This document shows positions 16,510-26,280 of a DNA stretch of 64,000 nucleotides, in pieces; the stretch's first letter is position 1, and each line of letters begins with the position of its first letter. A program made the position numbers and the translations under genes. The notes under the pieces were generated by a model. It did no database searches and was not told the DNA's origin. It was given only the letters and a program-made list of their open reading frames with translations. Source of the DNA: Enorma massiliensis phI (GTDB taxonomy: Bacteria; Actinomycetota; Coriobacteriia; Coriobacteriales; Coriobacteriaceae); assembly GCF_000311845.1 (NCBI RefSeq), contig NZ_HE978574.1:1269248-1333247 (forward strand), in the 5' to 3' direction.

Positions 16510-17297
16510 TGCCGTGCCATCACGCCGTCTGGGTCGATCTTATCCTGGATCTTCTTAAGGGTGCGACGCAGCAGGCGAGAAACCTGCACCTGGGAGATAC
16601 CGAGCTGCTCGGCGATCTCGATCTGCGTCATGCCCTTCAGGAACCGCAGCTCGATAACCTCGCGCTCGCGTGGCGAGAACCCCTTGAGCGCCTCCTCGAT
16701 GACCAGGCGATCATCGGTGAAAGCGAGCTCATTGTCTTCGCTGCCATAGCGATCGATCACCGATGGGGCGTCGTCGTTCTCAGAGCTGCCCGTACCCTCG
16801 AGCGGAACGGAGCTGTACGCACTCGAAGACTCCATGGCCTCGAGCACCTCGTCTACCGACGCATCAAGGTAATCGGCGATCTCCTGGATGGTAGGCGAAC
16901 GCTGGAGCTGGGTGGTCAAGGTATCGGTAGCCTGGTTGACCTTGGCGGAGAGCTCCTGCAGGCGGCGCGGAATGCGCACGCTCCAGCCCTTGTCGCGGAA
17001 GTGGCGTTTGATCTCGCCCAAGATGGTAGGGGTCGCATAGGTGGTGAACTCGAGCCCGCGGTCGGGATCGAATCGGTCTATCGCCTTAAGAAGGCCAAGA
17101 TAGCCAACCTGAACCAGGTCGTCCAAGGGTTCGCCGCGGTTCTTAAATTTGTTCGCGAGGAAGCGCACGAGGTTGAGATGGGACATAACCAGTTGCTCAC
17201 GAGCTTCCATGTCGCCATCTTCCTTGTAGCGACGGAAGAGCTCGCGCGTCTTCTGCTTGTCCCAAGCCGATTTACTCGACGAGGTCTTTTCTGTCAT
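16506..17297 (-). CDS. SigB/SigF-family RNA polymerase sigma factor
   Basis: 263 aa from ATG 17297 (AAGGCGG about 9 bases upstream); ATG 17306 is also possible. Region 2 (LVMSHLNLVRFLANKF, PLDDLVQVGYLGLLKAIDRFD, GLEFTTYATPTILGEIKRHF), region 3 with RIPRRLQEL, and region 4 (LKGMTQIEIAEQLGISQVQV) are all typical of the general-stress/sporulation SigB-SigF-SigG group. A 40-residue acidic Ser/Asp-rich stretch sits between regions 3 and 4. It is preceded by an anti-sigma-like gene. No anti-anti-sigma gene is in the cluster. Confidence 0.92.
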   Translation of the reverse strand: MTEKTSSSKSAWDKQKTRELFRRYKEDGDMEAREQLVMSHLNLVRFLANKFKNRGEPLDDLVQVGYLGLLKAIDRFDPDRGLEFTTYATPTILGEIKRHFRDKGWSVRIPRRLQELSAKVNQATDTLTTQLQRSPTIQEIADYLDASVDEVLEAMESSSAYSSVPLEGTGSSENDDAPSVIDRYGSEDNELAFTDDRLVIEEALKGFSPREREVIELRFLKGMTQIEIAEQLGISQVQVSRLLRRTLKKIQDKIDPDGVMARQ

Positions 17298-17298
17298 A

Positions 17299-17682
17299 TC
17301 AGACATCCGCCTTGAGTTCGAGATGGAGTCGTGCGGGGGCGTCGGTCTTCTCGTATGCGTCGCAAACCGCCGTGAGGATAAGGCCCGCATAGGCCGCGGG
17401 GCTATCGGGTTCAGGATCGGCGACGGCACCCTCGCCAAGATCGACGTCGAGAGCAACATGCTCGTCGTCGACGGTGAAGATGAGCGAGACGCACTCCCCT
17501 GCATCGACCGAGCAAGCAAAGATGAACGCTTCCTCGGCGGCCATGCGCAGATCTTCCACGCGGTCGACCGACATCGACGAAAGGGCAGCCACGTTGGCAG
17601 CCGTCATACGAACGAGCCGCGCCAACCGCGGGTCGGCAGCGACCGTAAGAACGATGGGATCGAGTGCCTGGGTCTTAGTCAT
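17299..17682 (-). CDS. Degenerate RsbW/SpoIIAB-like anti-sigma protein
   Basis: 127 aa. Placement before a SigB-type gene, length and layout match the HATPase_c anti-sigma family: N-box region VEDLRMAAEEAFIFACSV and G1-like box DVDLGEGAV (79-87). The N-box Asn that binds Mg-ATP in RsbW/SpoIIAB (E-A-x-x-N) is replaced by Phe55, and the C-terminal G2 region is not clear. It may bind sigma without ATP or have another role. Start ATG 17682 with GGGAGA; it overlaps the upstream gene by 8 bases, and the sigma gene follows at once. Confidence 0.7.
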   Translation of the reverse strand: MTKTQALDPIVLTVAADPRLARLVRMTAANVAALSSMSVDRVEDLRMAAEEAFIFACSVDAGECVSLIFTVDDEHVALDVDLGEGAVADPEPDSPAAYAGLILTAVCDAYEKTDAPARLHLELKADV

Positions 17683-18295
17683 TGGTGGAATCTCCCTGGT
17701 TCGAAGGGACGGAATCGGCAGCAGCGGTCTCTGCTTCTGAAGAAGCGGAAGACGGCTCGGAGTCGTAGGTGTAATAGCGCGGCGCGGGCGCGGGCGCGGG
17801 TGCCTCAGCGGGAGCATCCTCAGGGGCGCTCGTCGAAACAGCCTCGCGAGAGGAATCCGACCCCTCGTTGAGCGCGCGCTCGGGATCGGGCGAGCCGGGT
17901 TTGAACTTCCCGAGCAACTTCTGGACCGCCTCCGATGCCGAGTCGGCGACGCCCGAGACAGCATTGCCGGCATTCGCCGCGGCGCCCGTTACCGTAGAGA
18001 CATCGCGCACGACGGCCTCAACTTCGATAAGGTTCGACGTCAACGCGTCGACCGCAACGTTCGCAGACTTGAGCAGCGGCTCGACCTGCGTGAGCGCAGG
18101 CTGCAGCTCGTCGATGGCGCCATCGAGCTTGGCAACGACCGGACGGGTCTCGGCAAGCATGTCGTTCACCTCGCCCATGGTCTTGTCGAGCGAGTCGACC
18201 GTAGTCCGCGCGCGGCGGATGGTGAGAGCGAGCTCGATCACCGCCCATATTCCAGCGATGACGAGTAGAACGAGTAGGATATGGAGGGGATCCAT
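17675..18295 (-). CDS. DUF948-like membrane protein
   Basis: 206 aa from ATG 18295 with AAGGAGG. One N-terminal membrane span (DPLHILLVLLVIAGIWAVIE) followed by helical repeats of the type seen in DUF948/YtxG general-stress proteins (VDSLDKTMGEVNDMLAETRP, LDGAIDELQPALTQVEPLLK) and a Pro/Ala/Ser-rich tail. In Firmicutes such proteins belong to the SigB regulon; here it is the first gene of the operon containing the SigB-like gene. Function unknown. Confidence 0.72.
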   Translation of the reverse strand: MDPLHILLVLLVIAGIWAVIELALTIRRARTTVDSLDKTMGEVNDMLAETRPVVAKLDGAIDELQPALTQVEPLLKSANVAVDALTSNLIEVEAVVRDVSTVTGAAANAGNAVSGVADSASEAVQKLLGKFKPGSPDPERALNEGSDSSREAVSTSAPEDAPAEAPAPAPAPRYYTYDSEPSSASSEAETAAADSVPSNQGDSTND

Positions 18296-18333
18296 TGAGC
18301 CTCCTTGAGCTGGCCAGAAACACATATGTGATG

Positions 18334-18339
18334 ATTCTA
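18334..18339 (-). promoter_or_regulatory. Likely -10 element of the sigma operon
   Basis: TAGAAT on the minus strand in the context GGGGTAGAATCAT, 38 bases before the DUF948-like gene. The same context (GGGGTAGAATCAG) precedes acpP at 52743-52748. No clear -35. Confidence 0.45.
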
Positions 18340-18397
18340 CCCCATCGCATGACGTTCTTACCCCCTACGCGTTGTTGTCACAAACGCGCGCGGAGAA

Positions 18398-19747
18398 CTA
18401 CGCCTGCCCGCCGCCACCCCTCGAACAGGGCCCCTGCTCGAACCGGTACTGCTCCCAGCCACGCCCATCGGGGCTCCAGAAGCAGCCACGCTCCAAACCG
18501 TCGGGAAGATAGCGCTGCTCCACCCAGCCCTCAGGATAGTTATGCGGATAAAGGTACTCTCCGTATTCATCTGAACCGGGCCGATGCCTGTCGCGCAGAT
18601 AGCTCGGCACCTCGCGCTGCCCACTCGTCCGAACGTCTGCAAGCGCCGCGTCGATCGCCGCCTCTGCAGCATTCGACTTGGGTGCAAGCGCGTTATAGAT
18701 GGCAGCCTGCGCAAGATTAATGCGGCACTCGGGGTATCCGATCACCTCCGCGGCCTTGAACGCGGCTTCGGCAACAAGGAGCGCCTGGGGATCGGCGTTC
18801 CCGATATCCTCTGAAGCGGCGATCATGATACGCCGGGCGATAAACTTCGGGTCTTCGCCGGCATCGATCATGCGGGCAAGCCAATACACCGCGGCATCCG
18901 GGTCGCTGCCGCGCATCGACTTGATGAACGCGGAGATGATGTCGTAGTGCATATCGCCGTTCTTATCGTATGAGAGCCCGCGGCGAGGGTTCGCCATCTG
19001 AACATCTTCAATCGTGATGACGTACGCCTCCCCCTCGCCAGGCTCCGACGTGCCCTCGGTATCTGGCCGCGTTACGGCAATCTCGCTCGCAAGCTCAAGG
19101 GTTGTGAGCGCAGAGCGGGCATCGCCCGCGGCGAGCGTGCATATTGCAGAAACGACCTCATCCGATGCCTCGAAGCGGCGATCGAGCCCCTCGGGGGCAG
19201 TGAGCGCCCGACGCACGAGCACAGTTATGTCGTCGTCTGTAAGGTGCTCAAGCTCAACGACGCGAGAGCGCGAAAGCAAGGCGGCGTTTACCTCGAAGTA
19301 CGGGTTTTCGGTCGTAGCTCCAATGAGTACGACGGTGCGGTTTTCAACTGCATGGAGCAGCGCATCTTGCTGGGAACGGCTGAAGCGGTGAATCTCGTCG
19401 ATGAACAGGATGGTGCGGCGGTCGAACGCCATGAGCCTGCGCTCGGCCTCATCGATCTCGCGGCGAAGATCCTTGACCGAACCAGTGACCGCAGAAACCT
19501 CGACGAACTCGCTGCGCGTATGCGATGCGATGATATGCGCGAGCGTGGTCTTGCCCGTGCCGGCAGGCCCGTAGAGAATCACGCTGGAAAGCACATCATG
19601 CTCAATGGCGGAACGAAGCCATGAACCGGGCCCCACCGCCTTTCGCTGGCCCACATATTCATCGAGCGTGCTCGGGCGCATGCGCACGGCAAGCGGGGCG
19701 TTCTTGAGCTTCTTCTCCTTCTCGACCTGCTTGAAGAGGGTTTCCAT
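18398..19747 (-). CDS. rarA: RarA/MgsA-family replication-associated AAA ATPase
   Basis: 449 aa. Family start LAVRMRPSTLDEYVGQ, Walker A GPAGTGKTT, Walker B ILFIDEIHRF, sensor GATTENPYFEVN, and the C-terminal MgsA domain (LSYDKNGDMHYDIISAFIKSMRGSD, DP-A-YWLARMI, YLYPHNYPEGWVEQ). It acts at stalled replication forks. ATG 19747 is chosen; a TTG at 19756 with AAGG 6 bases upstream is an alternative giving three more residues. It follows dgt by a few bases. Confidence 0.93.
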   Translation of the reverse strand: METLFKQVEKEKKLKNAPLAVRMRPSTLDEYVGQRKAVGPGSWLRSAIEHDVLSSVILYGPAGTGKTTLAHIIASHTRSEFVEVSAVTGSVKDLRREIDEAERRLMAFDRRTILFIDEIHRFSRSQQDALLHAVENRTVVLIGATTENPYFEVNAALLSRSRVVELEHLTDDDITVLVRRALTAPEGLDRRFEASDEVVSAICTLAAGDARSALTTLELASEIAVTRPDTEGTSEPGEGEAYVITIEDVQMANPRRGLSYDKNGDMHYDIISAFIKSMRGSDPDAAVYWLARMIDAGEDPKFIARRIMIAASEDIGNADPQALLVAEAAFKAAEVIGYPECRINLAQAAIYNALAPKSNAAEAAIDAALADVRTSGQREVPSYLRDRHRPGSDEYGEYLYPHNYPEGWVEQRYLPDGLERGCFWSPDGRGWEQYRFEQGPCSRGGGGQA

Positions 19748-19757
19748 GGTATCCAAT

Positions 19758-21029
19758 CTATGCCTTGGGCTCGTGCTGACCTATGGGCTCGTTGATATAG
19801 GTGCGTTTGGGGAAGTGAATCTGGGGGAAGAACTTGCTCGCAAGCTCGGCAAAATAGCCGTCGGTCATGCTCGCGATGTAATCGACCACCGTCTGCTCGG
19901 GGTCGCTTTGCCAATCGTAGGTACGGCCGTAATGCGCAAGCTGCTCCTCGATGCGCGTAATATGGTGGCGGAAGATAAAACTCGATTCGTCGCGCTTATG
20001 GAGGTCGTCGAGGCAGCGCTCGTACATGAGCTCGAATGCACGTGCGAGAACCTCCGCACGCTCCCCTTCGATCCCGCTGGATCGATAGATCTTGGCATAG
20101 TTTTCCGCTTTGGCGCGGCGAATCTCCGCAAAGAGCTCCTCGCTCATCTCGATACGGTCCTTGCCGTAGCTGTGCTCGATGATATCGGCCGATGCATGCG
20201 TCAAGATCCACGAGTTGTACGCACCGCCCAAGCCATCTTCGAACGCGTCGCCGGTAAGCAGGCCCGCCTCTATGGCATCTTGGCGGTCGCGACCAACGTA
20301 GGCGATGATGTCCGAGATGCGCACCACGCAGCCCTCGAGCGTCATCGGCCTCAGATGTCCGATGACCGCGCCGCCGCCCGAAACGCATTCATCCACCACG
20401 CGGTCGAACTCGCCGAACGAGGAAAGGCCCGAGAGCTCAAATACGCGCTGCTCGTACTCGCCGTTATGGCAGAGCGCGCCGTCGAGCGTCTGAAGCGAGA
20501 TGTTGCGCCCATAGAGCTTGTCGAGCACGCGGACAGAGTGCACGTTATGGAAGAACCAGCGACCTGTGCGCTCATGGAAGACGTCATTTAAGCAGCGCTC
20601 GCCCGCGTGCCCGAACGGGGTGTGCCCCAGATCGTGCCCGAGGCCGATCGCCTCAATAAGGTCGCAGTTCAAACCCAGCGCATAGCCAATATCGCGTGCG
20701 ATGCGCGCCACGAGCTGCACATGAAGCCCGCGGCGTGAAAGGTCGTCGTTGCTTCTAAAGCTGAATACCTGCGTCTTGCCCGCATAGCGGTTGTAGGCGG
20801 GCATATGGAGAATCTTCTCGACATCGCGAACGAAAGCGGGCCGCCAGATGCTCGAACGGTCGGCGGGGCGCTCCTCGCGGCGGACTGCATCCTCGTCGGA
20901 GGTGCGATAGGGGTTTTTCCATCCCCGAGCGCGGTCATCGGACATGCGCTCGATGAGTTCATCGGAGAGCACATCGGGAATGGCATCCATGCGGGCGCGA
21001 ACCTGATCGCGCGTCAACGGTTCCTGCAT
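19758..21029 (-). CDS. dgt: HD-domain dGTP triphosphohydrolase-like protein
   Basis: 423 aa from ATG 21029, with AAGGAGG 6 bases upstream. HD superfamily: a first His in NRYAGKTQVFSF, metal motif GLGHDLGHTPFGHAGE, and Asp in ISDIIAYVGRDRQDA. Matches the dNTPase/deoxyguanosinetriphosphate triphosphohydrolase-like family, which hydrolyses dNTP to deoxynucleoside and triphosphate. In Actinobacteria and Firmicutes the gene often neighbours dnaG; here it is coupled to rarA, both relating to replication. Confidence 0.87.
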   Translation of the reverse strand: MQEPLTRDQVRARMDAIPDVLSDELIERMSDDRARGWKNPYRTSDEDAVRREERPADRSSIWRPAFVRDVEKILHMPAYNRYAGKTQVFSFRSNDDLSRRGLHVQLVARIARDIGYALGLNCDLIEAIGLGHDLGHTPFGHAGERCLNDVFHERTGRWFFHNVHSVRVLDKLYGRNISLQTLDGALCHNGEYEQRVFELSGLSSFGEFDRVVDECVSGGGAVIGHLRPMTLEGCVVRISDIIAYVGRDRQDAIEAGLLTGDAFEDGLGGAYNSWILTHASADIIEHSYGKDRIEMSEELFAEIRRAKAENYAKIYRSSGIEGERAEVLARAFELMYERCLDDLHKRDESSFIFRHHITRIEEQLAHYGRTYDWQSDPEQTVVDYIASMTDGYFAELASKFFPQIHFPKRTYINEPIGQHEPKA

Positions 21030-21107
21030 GACCGTCCTCCTTACCAGCATGAGTTGGTCATCCACTATCGTATCATCGCACATCGACAGGACACGAACAA
21101 GGGTTCG

Positions 21108-21545
21108 CTAACCAAATGAGGGGAGAAGGCCAAGGCAGATGAACGCGACGGCAAGAAACGGCAGGAGCGGAAGAGCCGGGCGATGCACCGCGATACCGGT
21201 AATCGCAAGACCGATCAGGGCGAGCGCGTAAGATATCACGCCTCGAACCGGAGCAGCGAGCACAAGGGAGAACAACGCCTTGATATCGCCAATCCCCTGT
21301 CCTGGTGCCCCGCGACGGGTTCTCCAAAACAATTCAAAGGCCAGGAGCATGCCGCATATGACAAAGGCAGCAAGCGCATTGAGGGCAAGCGCCTCCACGC
21401 CTCCCGATGCAAGCGCTGCGATGGCGGAGGCAGCAGCGAGCAATATGGCGAGAACGTTCGGAAGCCGGCGTTTGCGAGCATCGATTGTCCCTGCAAGCAG
21501 CAAGAGCGCATTCAACACCGCGAAGGCAGCCGATCGGTTGATCAC
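21108..21545 (-). CDS. Small A24-family prepilin peptidase-like protein
   Basis: 145 aa, almost entirely hydrophobic helices. It carries both aspartates of the A24 family: one in GTIDARKRRLPN after the first helix and the GIGDIKALF (GxGD) motif. It lacks the N-terminal methyltransferase domain, so it resembles CpaA/TadV-type peptidases. It would cleave type IV pilin-like leader peptides at the membrane. No pilin genes are in the window. GTG start overlaps the upstream stop as GTGA. Confidence 0.75.
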   Translation of the reverse strand: MINRSAAFAVLNALLLLAGTIDARKRRLPNVLAILLAAASAIAALASGGVEALALNALAAFVICGMLLAFELFWRTRRGAPGQGIGDIKALFSLVLAAPVRGVISYALALIGLAITGIAVHRPALPLLPFLAVAFICLGLLPSFG

Positions 21546-22939
21546 CTATCTACCACCAGACATCCCATGTTCAGACGTCCAGCGAACTCCCCGATCACCG
21601 CAGACTGGCCGCATCGCGTGAACACGCCGGCAAATCGGTTCCGGAAGAGAAAGAGCCCCTCCATGTTCATATAGGGCTCGAACGGCCGGCCGATACCGGC
21701 TGCCCCGCCCTCAACGTTTAAGGTCGCGTACGGCGTCACATACTCTTGAACCGTGCCACGGGTCTGCGCCATCTGGGCGAGAACCTCGGCCCATTCCTCG
21801 TCGGTGCAATCTTGGCCGGCACGCACACCAAGGCTGTTGTAGCCGTCGCGGGGCTTGGCGATCCAACGCGTGCGGTCCGCAAATCGCGTAAGGTCGCTCT
21901 GGCTATCGAGCATATAGGTAGCAGGCACGTGCTCGCGAACGAAGGCAAGCTCCTCCTCGTCGAGCACCTGTCGCGCCGCCGGGCTATGGAGCACGGCGAA
22001 TACCGTCTTGGTCGCACAGGGCCACGTCCGAAATCCACCTACGATGGGCACGACGCCATCGGCGGCACATGCCATGAACGCATCGGCGCCCGGACAGGGT
22101 TTCTCCAGCATCTCGGAGATAACGACGCGCCTCCATACGCAGTCGATAGGACCCACGGCATCGGTGAGCGCACCGTCCTCATAACGAAGGTCGCGGATGT
22201 CCGCAAAGCGCAGCCGCGCACCGTGCTCGGAGAACACGCGAGCGAATTCATCGATCTCCTCGCGGGCGATGCTCTCGGCATAATCGACGGCGGCCACCTC
22301 GGGCACGGCGGCTTTCCCGCCCGTTTCGCGATAGCAGTCAAGCACGGCGGAAGCGCATGCACCGTAAATGTCGAACGTTGAGACCGCGTGGCGCGATGCA
22401 AACGTCTTCCCCGTCTTGGTAAGCAGATTCGTCTTCGTGACCTCCTCGGTCACGAGCATGCCCGAAGAACCATCGGTGTTGAGCTCGCAGAACTTGAACG
22501 AGCCCGTTTCCTCGTCCAGAAAGATGTCGACGCGGGCAATGGGAATCTGCGTCCCGAAGGCATTGGGCATGCAGGCGAGACGTTCAATGCGCGGATCGAG
22601 CTCGAACGCGGCGCGAAAGCCCTCGTCCTCTACGAAGCGAAGCGTCACCTTGTCCATGATGCGCCCCATGGTCTCAGCAATCCACGCAAGATAGCCTAGG
22701 TCGCGGCGAGAGAACACCTTGGGAACAAAACTCCATTGCACGGGGCCGCCGTGATAGAGCGCATTGGTAGTGAGCAGGTGGGCATCACCCGCCACGTGAG
22801 ACGAGGCATCACCTTCGAGCTCGCGGGCGATATCGATGTATTCGGCCTGGAGCGAGCAGCTGCCCAAAGGTGCCGGATGGTCGCATGCGGGAGCAATGGG
22901 CGTTGCCGTGCGACCGTGGATAAGGTTTTGCTGCTCCAT
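21542..22939 (-). CDS. ATP-grasp-like protein, function unknown
   Basis: 465 aa from ATG 22939 (AAAGGAG 6 bases upstream). A conserved-looking core, FKFCELNTDGSSGM followed by WRRVVISEM, RTWPCATKTVFAVL and RWIAKPRDGYNSLGV, resembles circularly permuted ATP-grasp / glutathionylspermidine synthase-type enzymes, where the acidic ELN-D segment binds Mg-ATP. That suggests an ATP-dependent carboxylate-amine ligase, but substrate and partner are unknown. It overlaps the prepilin peptidase gene and lies 116 bases after a glycosyltransferase gene. Confidence 0.6.
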   Translation of the reverse strand: MEQQNLIHGRTATPIAPACDHPAPLGSCSLQAEYIDIARELEGDASSHVAGDAHLLTTNALYHGGPVQWSFVPKVFSRRDLGYLAWIAETMGRIMDKVTLRFVEDEGFRAAFELDPRIERLACMPNAFGTQIPIARVDIFLDEETGSFKFCELNTDGSSGMLVTEEVTKTNLLTKTGKTFASRHAVSTFDIYGACASAVLDCYRETGGKAAVPEVAAVDYAESIAREEIDEFARVFSEHGARLRFADIRDLRYEDGALTDAVGPIDCVWRRVVISEMLEKPCPGADAFMACAADGVVPIVGGFRTWPCATKTVFAVLHSPAARQVLDEEELAFVREHVPATYMLDSQSDLTRFADRTRWIAKPRDGYNSLGVRAGQDCTDEEWAEVLAQMAQTRGTVQEYVTPYATLNVEGGAAGIGRPFEPYMNMEGLFLFRNRFAGVFTRCGQSAVIGEFAGRLNMGCLVVDR

Positions 22940-23055
22940 AGGTGCTCCTTTCGATTGCCACATCAAGCACGCGATGGCTCGGGTTCGCAAGACGCTCAAA
23001 ACACCGCGCCCCTGCAAAAGCTTTGGCGCGCGGGCCCAGCCAGGTCATAAGCGGC

Positions 23056-24387
23056 TTAGCTCGCCTCGCCTACCACATCGTCAAGGGTGAGTGCGAGGCT
23101 ATGAGGGGTGGGCACCCAGTCGACCTTAAGGAAGAGCGCGGCCACGATGAGCGGGATGTAGGTGAACATGAAGATGGGGAACGTAAAGAGGTTCAAGACG
23201 ATGCGCCAACGCTGCGGGCAATGGATATGCTTGTACTCAAAGACGGTGGTGAGCAGCCCCAGCACGAAATACGTCTGGTACAGGGTGAAAAGCGTCATGA
23301 TGATCGACTCGAAACAGTTTTCGAGCTCAGCGTCGGTGGCAAGGAACCCATGGCTCAGCAGCCCTACGACGAGAAACGCGCCGTTTGCAAGAATCGAGAT
23401 GAGCGTTATGAGGTTGCCGGGCGCAACCGTCATGAGCATATCGTATGCGGCAAAATGGCGCCTGGTGAAAAGCGTCTTTACCAATCGTCCACCATAGGTG
23501 AAGAACACCTGGTAGAACCCCTTGGTCCAGCGCATGCGCTGCCTCCACGATGCCGCGAAGGTAACCGGCTGCTCGTCAAAGAACTCAGCGGGTGCATAGG
23601 CGATGCGCACCCCATGGACGGCGCAGAACGTGGAAAACTGGATGTCTTCGGTAAGCGAATGGAACTGCCAACCGCGCATGCCCTCGACGATCTTGGCAGA
23701 GATAAGGTATCCGGACCCCGAAACCGCACAGGAGGTCCCGCAGATCATGCGCGCGTTGTTGAGGAAGCGCGCCTCGCGCAAAAACGCGGTAGCATACGCC
23801 GCCGAGATCCAGGAGCTGCCGAAGTTCTTAGAGTTGCGATAGCTCGTCACCGCCATATAACCCTGGTCAAAGGCATCATTCATGATGCGGGTGTATTCAG
23901 GGCTAATCAGGTTGTCTGCATCGAAGATGAAGAACCCTTCGTGCACGCCCGGGTATTCACGCAGAATTCGCTCGAACCCGTAATCCATAACCCAGCTCTT
24001 GCCCTTGCGCGCAAGGTCGTTGCGCTCGTAAACGATGGCGCCGGCCTCGCGGGCCGCACGGGCGGTTTCGTCTGTGCAGGCATCGGCCACCACGAAGACA
24101 TCGATGAGCACCTGCGGGTAGTCTTGCTGCTTGATGGAGCGAACGAGGTTGGCGATGACCGCCTCCTCGTTATGGGCGGCGATGAAGTACGCATAGTGAT
24201 GGAGTGTCTTGGCCTTGGGATAGCGATATTCGCCCTTCACGATGCCGATGAAGAAGAAGACGATCTGGTAGAAAAAGATGACCCCGAACAGCACCATGAC
24301 GATCAGGTTGAACTTCACGATGGGCGTAGCGCTAAGAAACGCGCCGACGGGATCGTTAAGGAGGAATTGAAGCACGGCATTCTCCAT
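23056..24387 (-). CDS. Family 2 membrane glycosyltransferase
   Basis: 443 aa. N-terminal membrane span (about 25-50), a GT-A domain with FIAAHNEEAVIANLVRSI, the DxD motif FIFDADNLI, the acceptor motif SLTEDIQFS and QxxRW-type QRMRWTKGF, then at least three C-terminal spans. This is the cellulose synthase/NodC/poly-GlcNAc layout of processive transferases that make and export a surface polysaccharide. The sugar is unknown. No SD is visible before the ATG; a TAGACT -10-like element 26-31 bases upstream implies a short leader. Confidence 0.85.
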   Translation of the reverse strand: MENAVLQFLLNDPVGAFLSATPIVKFNLIVMVLFGVIFFYQIVFFFIGIVKGEYRYPKAKTLHHYAYFIAAHNEEAVIANLVRSIKQQDYPQVLIDVFVVADACTDETARAAREAGAIVYERNDLARKGKSWVMDYGFERILREYPGVHEGFFIFDADNLISPEYTRIMNDAFDQGYMAVTSYRNSKNFGSSWISAAYATAFLREARFLNNARMICGTSCAVSGSGYLISAKIVEGMRGWQFHSLTEDIQFSTFCAVHGVRIAYAPAEFFDEQPVTFAASWRQRMRWTKGFYQVFFTYGGRLVKTLFTRRHFAAYDMLMTVAPGNLITLISILANGAFLVVGLLSHGFLATDAELENCFESIIMTLFTLYQTYFVLGLLTTVFEYKHIHCPQRWRIVLNLFTFPIFMFTYIPLIVAALFLKVDWVPTPHSLALTLDDVVGEAS

Positions 24388-24490
24388 GGTCGCAATGCAT
24401 ACGTGTTGTTAGTCTAGTCGAGCGCCCACCACTGGTAAGCCCATCTCAAGGCATCTACACAGACATGCCAACGAGCGCCCCTCCCAAAAT

Positions 24491-24519
24491 GAATCGCAGA
24501 CACCGGGTGTTGGCGATTC
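24491..24519. repeat. Palindrome related to the 4247-4332 cluster
   Basis: GAATCGCAGACACC, one base, GGTGTTGGCGATTC: 12 of 14 pairs. The left half is a mosaic of the two half-sites seen at 4302-4315 (GAATCGCCAACACC) and 4248-4260 (GACTCACAGACAC). It lies 8 bases beyond the rluD stop and could act as its terminator. Confidence 0.8.
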
Positions 24520-24527
24520 ACGGAGCG

Positions 24528-25547
<1,020 letters not shown>

Positions 25548-25549
25548 GG

Positions 25550-26155
25550 TTAACGCCCCTTCCGCCCGCTCTTGCGTGAGGCGCGCCGCCGTATAGCGCT
25601 ATCGGCATGGGCGGTTCGCTCGGCTTCGGCGCGCTCCCGCGCAGCGAGGTTTGCGGGAGAGAGGAAAATGAAACCGATCAGCGCGACGGCGACGCCCACG
25701 GTGATGCCGATATCGGCAATGTTGAAAACGGGAAAATCGATGAAAGCTGTAGCGATAAAATCGGTCACAACGCCATGGACGACGCGGTCGATGGCGTTAC
25801 CCACCGCTCCGCCGCACACAAGCGCCAGGCCAACGACCTCCCAAGACGAGACGAGCGGGGCCCGCAAGAGGTAGATAAGCGACGCCATGACCATGATCAC
25901 AGCGAGTGTGACGAAAACGAGGGTGCAGCCCTCCCCCAGCCCGAACGCGGCGCCTTCGTTATAGACGAGCTCGAAATTGAGAATCCCGGGGATTACCTGG
26001 ACACCCACTGTGCCCGCAGGAGATAGCGCAACGCGCACGACCGCCTTGGAGATCTGGTCGAAGCACGCAACCGTGACACCGACCACCAAAAGCACGCCGA
26101 GCCTCCACAGGAGCGGCGGCTTGAACTCTTTGACGTCCACACGCTTCTTTGCCAC
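25550..26155 (-). CDS. lspA: Lipoprotein signal peptidase (signal peptidase II)
   Basis: 201 aa from GTG 26155 (GGAAGG 7 bases upstream), a start that removes a non-family N-terminus. Four membrane spans with the catalytic aspartates in VCGGAVGNAIDRVVHG and VFNIADIGITVGV. It cleaves prolipoprotein signals after lipidation, for example of the lipoprotein at 45807-47171. The basic C-terminal tail of about 30 residues (ending RRASRKSGRKGR) is longer than usual. Co-transcribed with rluD. Confidence 0.92.
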   Translation of the reverse strand: MAKKRVDVKEFKPPLLWRLGVLLVVGVTVACFDQISKAVVRVALSPAGTVGVQVIPGILNFELVYNEGAAFGLGEGCTLVFVTLAVIMVMASLIYLLRAPLVSSWEVVGLALVCGGAVGNAIDRVVHGVVTDFIATAFIDFPVFNIADIGITVGVAVALIGFIFLSPANLAARERAEAERTAHADSAIRRRASRKSGRKGR

Positions 26156-26209
26156 AACCAAACCTTCCAACTTGAACCAAGTGTCCAGGCACCATCCGCC
26201 TCGTTCAAC

Positions 26210-26242
26210 ATGAGACACTTGTGCCTGGCACAATTGTCTCAT
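26210..26242. repeat. 33-bp near-perfect palindrome, TGAGACA-TTGTGCC family
   Basis: ATGAGACACTTGTGCC faces GGCACAATTGTCTCAT across one T (15 of 16 pairs). The same half-site, TGAGACAGTTGTGCC, makes up the tandem array at 55866-55955. It lies between the ileS terminator and lspA. Confidence 0.88.
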
Positions 26243-26273
26243 GCGGGGCAAGGCGACCAGCACCCTGCCCCGC
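26243..26273 (-). terminator. Stem-loop after ileS
   Basis: Perfect 8-bp stem GCGGGGCA / TGCCCCGC, 15-nt loop, 7 bases beyond the ileS stop codon. Directly followed by the 33-bp palindrome rather than a U-run. Confidence 0.55.
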
Positions 26274-26280
26274 GATTGTC

